42,059 bases of DNA from positions 114,444-156,502 of the forward strand of contig JAWQFJ010000507.1 in the NCBI GenBank assembly GCA_034096865.1. The letters run 5' to 3'. Under the pieces are notes generated by a model that did no database searches, was not told the DNA's origin, and saw only the letters and a list, made by a program, of their open reading frames with translations. The position numbers and the translations under genes are program-made. This document shows positions 11,601 to 42,059 of this stretch, in pieces. The DNA comes from Theodoxus fluviatilis (Eukaryota; Mollusca; Gastropoda; Cycloneritida; Neritidae). Positions within the stretch are counted from its first letter, which is position 1. Each line of letters begins with the position of its first letter.

Positions 11601-14600
11601 CGGCCACAGAGCGCTAATCACACGGCCACAGAGCGCTAACCACTCCGCCACAGAGCGCTAACCACACCGCCACAGAGCGCTAATCATTCCGCCACAGAGC
11701 GCTAACCACACGGCCACAGAGCGCTAACCACACGCCACAGAGCGCTAACCACACGGCCACAGAGCGCTAACCACCGGCCACAGAGCGCTAATCACCGCCA
11801 CAGAGCGCTAACCACTCCGCCACAGAGCGCTAATCATTCCGCCACAGAGCGCTAACCACACGGCCACAGAGCGCTAACCACACGGCCACAGAGCGCTAAC
11901 CACACGGCCACAGAGCGCTAATCATTCCGCCACAGAGCGCTAACCACTCCGCCACAGAGCGCTAACCACACGGCCACAGAGCGCTAATCATTCCGCCACA
12001 GAGCGCTAACCACTCCGCCACAGAGCGCTAATCACACGGCCACAGAGCGCTAATCATTCCGCCACAGAGCGCTAACCACACGGCCACAGAGCGCTAATCA
12101 TTCCGCCACAGAGCGCTAACCACACGGCCACAGAGCGCTAATCACACGGCCACAGAGCGCTAACCACACGGCCACAGAGCGCTAACCACTCCGCCACAGA
12201 GCGCTAATCATTCCGCCACAGAGCGCTAACCACACGGCCACAGAGCGCTAACCACACGGCCACAGAGCGCTAACCACACGGCCACAGAGCGCTAACCACT
12301 CCGCCACAGAGCGCTAACCACACGGCCACAGAGCGCTAATCATTCCGCCACAGAGCGCTAACCACACGGCCACAGAGCGCTAACCACACGGCCACAGAGC
12401 GCTAACCACTCCGCCACAGAGCGCTAACCACACGGCCACAGAGCGCTAACCACACGGCCACAGAGCGCTAACCACACGGCCACAGAGCGCTAACCACACG
12501 GCCACAGAGCGCTAACCACTCCGCCACAGAGCGCTAATCATTCCGCCACAGAGCGCTAACCACTCCGCCACAGAGCGCTAACCACACGGCCACAGAGCGC
12601 TAACCACACGGCCACAGAGCGCTAACCACACGGCCACAGAGCGCTAACCACTCCGCCACAGATGCTAACACACGGCCACAGAGCTAACCACGGCACAGAG
12701 CGCTAACCACACGGCCACAGAGCGCTAACCACACGGCCACAGAGCGCTAAACACTCCGCCACAGAGCGCTAACACACGGCCACAGAGCGCTAATCATTCC
12801 GCCACAGAGCGCTAACCACACGGCCACAGAGCGCTAACCACACGGCCACAGAGCGCTAATCATTCCGCCACAGAGCGCTAACCACACGGCCACAGAGCGC
12901 TAATCATTCCGCCACAGAGCGCTAACCACACGGCCACAGAGCGCTAATCATTCCGCCACAGAGCGCTAACCACACGGCCACAGAGCGCTAACCACACGGC
13001 CACAGAGCGCTAATCACTCCGCCACAGAGCGCTAACCACACGGCCACAGAGCGCTAACCACTCCGCCACAGAGCGCTAACCACTCCGCCACAGAGCGCTA
13101 ACCACTCCGCCACAGAGCGCTAACCACACGGCCACAGAGCGCTAACCACTCCGCCACAGAGCGCTAACCACACGGCCACAGAGCGCTAATCATTCCGCCA
13201 CAGAGCGCTAACCACACCGCCACAGAGCGCTAACCACTCCGCCACAGAGCGCTAATCATTCCGCCACAGAGCGCTAACCACTCCGCCACAGAGCGCTAAT
13301 CATTCCGCCACAGAGCGCTAACCACTCCGCCACAGAGCGCTAATCATTCCGCCACAGAGCGCTAACCACTCCGCCACAGAGCGCTAATCATTCCGCCACA
13401 GAGCGCTAACCACTCCGCCACAGAGCGCTAATCATTCCGCCACAGAGCGCTAACCACTCCGCTACAGAGCGCTAATCATTCCGCCACAGAGCGCTAACCA
13501 CTCCGCCACAGAGCGCTAACCACTCCGCCACAGAGCGCTAATCATTGCGCCACAGAGCGCTAACCACTCCGCCACAGAGCGCTAACCACTCCGCCACAGA
13601 GCGCTAATCATTGCGTCACAGAGCGCTAACCACTCCGCCACAGAGCGCTAATCATTCCGCCACAGAGCGCTAACCACTCCGCCACAGAGCGCTAATCATT
13701 CCGCCACAGAGCGCTAATCATTCCGCCACAGAGCGCTAATCATTCCGCCACAGAGCGCTAACCACACGGCCACAGAGCGCTAATCATTCCGCCACAGAGC
13801 GCTAATCATTCCGCCACAGAGCGCTAACCACACGGCCACAGAGCGCTAACCACTCCGCTACAGAGCGCTAACCACACGGCCACAGAACACTAACCACACG
13901 GCCACAGAGCGCTAACCACTCCGCCACAGAACGCTAACCACACGGCCACAGAACACTAACCACTCCGCCACAGAGCGCTAATCATTCCGCCACAGAGCGC
14001 TAATCATTCCGCCACAGAGCGCTAACCACACGGCCACAGAACACTAACCACTCCGCCACAGAGCGCTAATCATTCCGCCACAGAGCGCTAATCATTCCGC
14101 CACAGATTGCTAATCATTCCGCCACAGAGCGCTAACCACACAGCCACAGAGCGCTAACCACACGGCCACAGAGCGCTAACCACACGGCCACAGAGCGCTA
14201 ATCACACGGCCACAGAGCGCTAACCACACGGCCACAGAGCGCTAACCACACGGCCACAGAGCGCTAATCATTCCGCCACAGAGCGCTAACCACACGGCCA
14301 CAGAGCGCTAACCACACGGCCACAGAGCGCTAATCATTCCCCCACAGAGCGCTAATCATTCCGCCACAGAGCGCTAATCATTGCGCCACAGAGCGTTAAC
14401 CACACGGCCACAGAGCGCTAATCATTCCGCCACAGAGCGCTAATCATTCCGCCACAGAGCGCTAATCATTCCGCCACAGATTGCTAATCATTCCGCCACA
14501 GAGCGCTAACCACACGGCCACAGAGCGCTAACCACACGGCCACAGAGCGCTAACCACACGGCCACAGAGCGCTAATCACACGGCCACAGAGCGCTAACCA

Positions 14601-17037
14601 CACGGCCACAGAGCGCTAACCACACGGCCACAGAGCGCTAATCATTCCGCCACAGAGCGCTAACCACACGGCCACAGAGCGCTAACCACACGGCCACAGA
14701 GCGCTAATCATTCCGCCACAGAGCGCTAATCATTCCGCCACAGAGCGCTAATCATTGCGCCACAGAGCGCTTACCACACGGCCACAGAGCGCTAATCATT
14801 CCGCCACAGAGCGCTAATCATTCCGCCACAGAGCGCTAATCACTCCGCCACAGAGCGCTAATCATTCCGCCACAGAGCGCTAACCACACGGCCACAGAGC
14901 GCTAATCACACGGCCACAGAGCGCTAATCATTCCGCCATATAGCGCTAACCACACGGCCACAGAGCGCTAATCACACGGCCACAGAGAGCTAATCATTCC
15001 GCCTCAGAGCGCTAACCACACGGCCACAGAGCGCTAATCATTCCGCCACAGAGCGCTAACCACACGGCCACAGAGCGCTAACCACACGGCCACAGAGCGC
15101 TAATCACACGGCCACAGAGCGCTAATCATTCCGCCACAGAGCGCTAATCATTCCGCCACAGAGCGCTAATCACTCCGCCACAGAGCGCTAATCATTCCGC
15201 CACAGAGCGCTAACCACACGGCCACAGAGCGCTAATCACACGGCCACAGAGCGCTAATCATTCCGCCACAGAGCGCTAATCATTCCGCCATAGAGCGCTA
15301 ATCATTCCGCCACAGAGCGCTAACCACACGGCCACAGAGCGCTAACCACACGGCCACAGAGCGCTAATCATTCCGCCACAGAGCGCTAACCACACGGCCA
15401 CAGAGCGCTAATCACACGGCCACAGAGCGCTAATCACACGGCCACAGAGAGCTAACCACACGGCCACAGAGCGCTAATCATTCCGCCACAGAGCGCTAAC
15501 CACACGGCCACAGAGCGCTAAATACACGGCCACAGAGCGCTAACCACACGGCCACAGAGCGCTAACTACACGGCCACAGAGCGCTAATCATTCCGCCACA
15601 GAGCGCTAACCACACGGCCACAGAGCGCTAATCACACGGCCACAGAGCGCTAATCACACGGCCACAGAGAGCTAACCACACGGCCACAGAGCGCTAATCA
15701 TTCCGCCACAGAGCGCTAACCACACGGCCACAGAGCGCTAATCACACGGCCACAGAGCGCTAATCACACGGCCATAGAGGGCTAATCACACGGCCACAGA
15801 GCGCTAACCACACGGCCACAGAGCGCTAATCACACGGCCACAGAGCGCTAATCACACGGCCACAGAGCGCTAACCACACGGCCATAGAGCGCTAACCACA
15901 CGGCCACAGAGCGCTAATCACACGGCCACAGAGCGCTAACCACACGGCCACAGAGCGCTAATCACACGGCCACAGAGCGCTAACCACACGGCCACAGAGC
16001 GCTAATCACACGGCCACAGAGCGCTAATCACACGGCCACAGAGCGCTAATCACACGGCCACAGAGCGCTAATCACACGGCCACAGAGCGCTAATCACACG
16101 GCCATAGAGCGCTAACCACACGGCCACAGAGCGCTAATCACACGGCCACAGAGCGCTAATCACTCCGCCACAGAGCGCTAACCACTCCGTCACAGATTGC
16201 TAACCACTCCGCCACAGAGCGCTAACCACACGGCCACAGAGCGCTAACCACACGGCCACAGAGCGCTAACCACACGGCCACAGAGCGCTAACCACTCCGC
16301 CACAGAGCGCTACCTACTCCGCCACAGAGCGCTAACTACACGGCCACAGAGCGCTAACCACTCAACCACAGAGCGCTAACCACACGGCCACAGATTGCTA
16401 ACCACACGGCCACAGAGCGCTAACCACACGGCCACAGAGCGCTAACCACACGGCCACAGATTGCTAACCACACGGCCACAGAGCGCTAATCACTCCGCCA
16501 CAGAGCGCTAACCACTCCGCCACAGAGCGCTAACCACACGGCCACAGAGCGCTAACCACACGGCCACAGAGCGCTAACCACTCCGCCACAGAGCGCTAAC
16601 TACTCCGCCACAGAGCGCTAACTACACGGCCACAGAGCGCTAACCACACGGCCACAGATTGCTAACCACACGGCCACAGAGCGCTAACCACACGGCCACA
16701 GAGCGCTAACCACACGGCCACAGATTGCTAACCACACGGCCACAGAGCGCTAATCACTCCGCCACAGAGCGCTAACCACTGCGCCACAGAGCGCTAATCA
16801 TTCCGCCACAGAGCGCTAACCACTCCGCCACAGAGCGCTAACCACACGGCCACAGAGTGCTAACCACACGGCCACAGAGCGCTAACCACACGGCCACAGA
16901 GCGCTAATAACTCCGCCACAGAACGCTAACCATTCCGCCACAGAGCGCTAACCACACGGCCACAGAGCGCTAACCACACGGCCACAGAGCGCTAACCACT
17001 CCGCCACAGAGCGCTAACCACTCCGCCACAGAGCGCT
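8601..17037. repeat. 22 bp satellite, about 380 units, A-box-like
   Basis: About 8.4 kb of tandem 22 bp units with near-invariant core CCACAGAGCGCTAA and a variable part of mainly three types (CCACACGG, CCACTCCG, TCATTCCG), intermixed. Rare length variants occur (for example near 11500, 11730-11800 and 12660-12700). The reverse complement of the CTCCG type reads TGGCGGAGTGGTTAGCGC, which matches the pol III A-box consensus TRGCNNAGYGG. AGCGCT in each unit is self-complementary. The array ends at an assembly gap, so its true length is unknown. No coding capacity. Confidence 0.95.
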
Positions 17038-17059
17038 NNNNNNNNNNNNNNNNNNNNNN
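17038..17059. other. Assembly gap (22 N)
   Basis: A run of 22 Ns directly at the right end of the 22 bp satellite. The sequence resumes at 17060 with AGGTAGCGGCAG. The real gap may be much larger. Confidence 0.99.
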
Positions 17060-19547
17060 AGGTAGCGGCAGCGTGCCCTGTTTGCAGCAATCATTCTGAC
17101 CTAAACACCAATTTTCACCCACATTCACACACCAACAACTCTGCCATCACAGCATAGATTTCTCTCATTCTTGCTTAGAAGTTAACTCCAGACTTCAATC
17201 TTTTTAATGAATGCGTTTTTGCTTGTTTCATCTATCGGGAAAAGTACAAGATTAATGAAAAGGCGCACCCCACTTTTCACTGATCGTGACGTTTTGCGCT
17301 AGCCGGCGCGTACTGTTTACCGCTACCACTGTCTCGGTTTCGACCGGCTCGTTTACGACATGCTTGCTATACAGCTATATTTAGTATCAACTTGTTCAGC
17401 GTAAACTAAGGAATCTTTTGATATAAATTTGATATTTTTTCATTATGTATGTTAAGAATAGGAGAACATTGAAATTTTCAGGTGCTCCGTTTTTTAACTT
17501 TAATTGTAGATACATGGGAACTATCTAGGTTCAGATTGAAGGTAATTACGTATACTTTGGAATGGGGTAAGTGGTTAATATATGCGGAGCGTGTCGTTAG
17601 CGCGCAAGCCAATGAAAGCGCGCAATACATTCGACTTTGCCGAATGGCGCTTGCAAAAATGGCGTCCTCCATGTCGAACTCTGTCGCCTCTTCTGAGGAC
17701 GAAATAAACAGTGAAATCGGTAAGTACCATGTTTTCTTGCTACATGTGCGTTTTATGATTGGCATACAAATATTCTTTGCCATTAAATTGTTGTAGATAT
17801 ACAAGTTTGTTTCTGTAATTTACGTGTTTTCACAGTACGATTGTTACTGAGCGTCGTTGTACCGGAAGTGAATTTTCGGAGCATGGATAGGGCGAATCTG
17901 CTGTTATTATTTTACGTTCTCTGATATTTATAGTCATGAAAATGATTATAATCGAAACTTATATGTCTATTGAATGTGTCCAATTTTATTTAGCCTTCAA
18001 TCGCAAAGAATGCACTCGGACGCGCTCTTTCAGTTGAAGGTGATCTTGCTCTGAGATCTTGCTCTGAGATCTAGCGAGCATCGGAAGCGCGAGTCATGCT
18101 TCGTGAGAAGATGAAAAATAATGTCTGAAATGAAGAACACGTGTCTCTCTCGCAAAGCTATGTCATAAAACATGCAGGATGTTAGAAACAAAAATATACC
18201 CGACGTGCAAAATTGTTTTTTTCCCTGTTATTTGAGTCCTTCACATGATTCTGATGACAAACATACCACGCCCACGCTATGTGCAGTGCTACCTGAGTGG
18301 GCTTGGCTTGTACTACACATTGTTGTTTGAGAATTCGTAACGAGTAGGATTATAATATATTTATTTTCCACATTTTCTTTTGTTTTAGTGTTACAAGATG
18401 ACATGTACCGGCAGCTACAGTTGGCTCTAGTTCCATCATCATCTTCAGGGCGTTCATTTCTCGTTGAAACACCTAAAAATCTATGCAGCAAATATGAAGC
18501 CTTTCGGGCATACCTAACAGAAAATCACCTTTGAATGTTAATTGTATGTTTCTGGCCCATTGTAATTTCATACTGCCCCTTCCCATTTCAGCCTCCACAG
18601 CACTCTGCCACAGAGCCCAATGTGTGTAGTGAAAGACTGGTAAAGAAGTATGATACCAGAAAGGCAAAACTGTGCCCTAATTTCACCAAGGACATCTTCA
18701 TCTTGTATATTGTGCATCTGAGGACAAAGAACTATGTTAGCATCTCTATTTCAAAACTTGAAATCAATGCACCAGTTGGTTCATTATTTATGGCAGTTTC
18801 AGTGCGTATACAAGTGATAACGTGTCCGGTTTCATACATTTTTGAACGTATTATTATAATATGTTTCCATGTCTTTCAATCTATTGATTCCATATTTTGC
18901 AAGTATATAGATAAATGTGTTTTGTTTAATGTCTGCAAGTTTGATGGAGATACTGTTGATAGTTCAAAAGTTATTGCGTTTTATGTCCAAATACATAGCA
19001 AGAAGTCCACGCTGGCCAAATTGAGGTTTTGCCCAACTTTGATCATGTATTGCTCAGAAACATCTTGCAATAATCTCCTGAAAAAAATTGGGCATATTCT
19101 ACACAAACGTGTTTTGAACTTCTGAAGGTTTCAAGTAGCTGCTGTACACAATGTATGAACTGTGATGACCCAAACCTGCCCCCCTGGGCAATTTGACAAT
19201 GATTTCTGTTGTGTTTTTTGTGAAGTTTGCTTACTCACTGGCTCAAGCCATTATATATAAGAGAGCTAGAAATGTGATTTTTTTCTATTCCTGGGTGCAG
19301 AGAAGAGATCCTGAAAAGCTGATTGGGCTGAGGATAACAATGTGTTAGCCTTATGCTGGTAAAGTTGCTCCATTTTCCAGCATTGAACGCTTTCGCGAGA
19401 GTGAATACACTAAAATGTTAATATCTCAGGAACTATTAAAGATATCCACTTACTTTTTTTGGTGTTTTGCTTGTTTTGGATGTATCTTTGAAGATATCAC
19501 AAAATATACACTCTCACTTCAAAACCAAATTTTGACTGCCGCTACCT
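17060..19547. mobile_element. Putative TIR-bounded DNA element, about 2.5 kb
   Basis: AGGTAGCGGCAG at 17060-17071 is repeated inverted as CTGCCGCTACCT at 19536-19547. The ends enclose sequence unlike the tandem arrays on both sides. The left terminus touches the assembly gap, so part of the left TIR and any target-site duplication may be missing. A possible two-exon gene (17659-18534) lies inside. A 15 bp tandem duplication around GATCTTGCTCTGA is at about 18042-18071. The superfamily is unknown. The TIR is short, so this remains a hypothesis. Confidence 0.4.
17659..18534 (+). CDS. Possible two-exon small protein, unrecognised
   Basis: The start ATG at 17659 has a good context (AAAAATGGCG) and opens a Ser/Asp/Glu-rich N-terminus, MASSMSNSVASSEDEINSEI. 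The frame runs to a strong donor, GTAAGT, at 17720. A matching acceptor (TTTTGTTTTAG, ending at 18388) gives exon 2, 18389-18534, in phase, which reads through YRQLQLALVPSSSSGR and stops at TGA 18532-18534. The product would be about 68 residues. It might continue by alternative splicing into 18592 onward (acceptor CCCATTTCAG), where a second open region exists. No known domain is visible. It could be a transposon-encoded protein, since it sits inside putative TIRs. Exact structure is uncertain. Confidence 0.3.
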
Positions 19548-19549
19548 AC

Positions 19550-19795
19550 TGAGAGTGATGGAGGTGGGGTGAGTGTTTGAAGGTGAGGGCTGAGAGTGCT
19601 GGAGGTGGGGTGAGTGTTTGAAGGTGAGGGCTGAGAGTGATGGAGGTGGGGTGAGTGTTTGAAGGTGAAGGTGAGGGCTGAGAGTGATGGAGGTGGGGTG
19701 AGTGTTTGAAGGTGAGGGCTGAGAGTGATGGAGGTGGGGTGAGTGTTTGAAGGTGAGGGCTGAGAGTGATGGAGGTGGGGTGAGTGTTTGAAGGA
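19550..19795. repeat. 41 bp G-rich minisatellite, about 6 units
   Basis: Tandem unit around GGAGGTGGGGTGAGTGTTTG followed by AAGGTGAGGGCTGAGAGT. One unit has an extra GAAGGT. It is strongly G-rich on the + strand, and its frames are artefacts. Confidence 0.95.
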
Positions 19796-20521
19796 TGTGT
19801 AATGAAAGTTGCTTGAGAGAGTCAAACCAGGACTCATTGGCTGGAAGGATGGGAGATGACTTGGGGTTATGGGATTAGAGAGAGTGAGAGAGTTAGACAG
19901 ACTGTAGGTGACTTAATGAATGCATTGCACTTACGAGATTGCAGTGTGTGCGGACTTGGTCGATATGCTTGTATGTGTGAGGATTTGGGTGTACGATTTG
20001 CAGGAATGAGTTCACATGCACTAAAGTGTGTGTGTGTGTGTGTGTGTGTGTGCATGCATGCATGTGTATGTATTTTTGCACTAGTGTTTGTGTATGTGAC
20101 TGAGTGTGTGGGTATGTGTGTGTAAGGTGAGAGAAAGAAAGTGATGGCAAGAGAGTGAGAGAATGTAATTGACCCACCAGCAGACTGATGATAAGCAAGA
20201 GACTGCCAGGCTAATATACACACAGTCACATGCATGCACACACAGGTTTGCACACACACTCATACACACACACACACTCATACACATACACATTCATACA
20301 CACACATATACACACACTCACACACACACGCTCACACACACACATGCACACACACACACATGCTCACACACACACACACGCTCACACACACACACAGATG
20401 GACACACACAGATGGACACAGGGAGACAGCAGACTCATCACAGTGACTGGGAGTGCAGTGTGACCATAGTGGCTGCCTACACTGTACCTGTGCCTGAATG
20501 GACGGTGTCTGTGTGCTTCAG
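19796..20521. repeat. Intronic sequence with (GT)n and (CA)n microsatellites before NNT exon A
   Basis: Holds a (GT)n stretch at about 20026-20051 and an interrupted (CA)n at about 20220-20410. The final 110 bp lead to the acceptor GTGTGCTTCAG at 20520-20521. Confidence 0.85.

Positions 20522-42059
<21,538 letters not shown>

Noticed and set aside
4558..17037. CRISPR array
   Set aside because: Repeats are directly adjacent with no unique spacers, no cas genes, and the context is a eukaryotic intron.
8334..17037. True tRNA gene cluster
   Set aside because: Only A-box-like modules are repeated. No cloverleaf, anticodon arm or terminator is present in the units.
18535..19125. 196-codon + frame
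   Set aside because: Begins inside probable intron sequence, is AT-driven and shows no domain. It may contain a downstream exon of the small gene, but that cannot be supported.
1..20521. Upstream NNT exons (dI or the helix before exon A)
   Set aside because: Looked for NNT-like coding sequence preceding LGMASPNQAF and found none. They must lie outside the window or in the gap.

Overview
The window is metazoan nuclear DNA, most likely from a mollusc and probably a gastropod. It has spliced exons with GT-AG introns, dispersed microsatellites, an invertebrate Ty3/gypsy element, a LINE tail and two copies of a SINE-like repeat whose core resembles repeats I associate with gastropod genomes. The species-level guess is inference. 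There is nothing prokaryotic in it.

The one conserved cellular gene is NNT, the mitochondrial proton-pumping NAD(P) transhydrogenase, on the + strand. Seven exons (20522-20593, 21263-21493, 22457-22636, 30297-30404, 37526-37771, 40336-40524, 41394-41545) encode about 392 residues of the membrane domain (dII). They include the HS motif of the proton channel and the [16 protein letters not shown] segment. The NAD-binding dI exons lie upstream of what I can see, and the NADP-binding dIII exons lie beyond the right edge. All six internal introns are phase 1 and every complete exon is a multiple of three. The last internal intron has a GC donor.

Region by region. 1-4.5 kb: microsatellites, a decayed LINE 3' end and a SINE-like copy. 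4.5-17.04 kb: four successive tandem arrays (33, 26, 26 and 22 bp units). The 22 bp array is about 8.4 kb long, sits beside a tRNA-derived SINE, looks like an amplified pol III A-box module, and ends in a 22-N gap. 17.06-19.55 kb: a probable TIR-bounded element holding a possible two-exon small gene. 19.55-41.55 kb: NNT exons in repeat-filled introns. The exon C-D intron holds a MITE and a 37 bp minisatellite split by a 1957 bp DNA transposon. The D-E intron holds a TIR element inserted in (TA)n, itself split by a 4611 bp gypsy element with identical LTRs. The E-F intron is almost entirely tandem repeats (10 bp, then about 40 bp units).

The most unusual pattern concerns splice sites. The 37 bp array runs exactly into the 3' splice site of exon D, and the 40 bp array runs exactly into that of exon F. 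In both cases every repeat unit carries a copy of that exon's own acceptor (CTGCAG|GCA and CCTTGYAG|GCC). A third acceptor (exon B) has one partial upstream duplicate. This suggests minisatellites born by duplication of NNT 3' splice sites, leaving ladders of decoy acceptors in front of constitutive exons.
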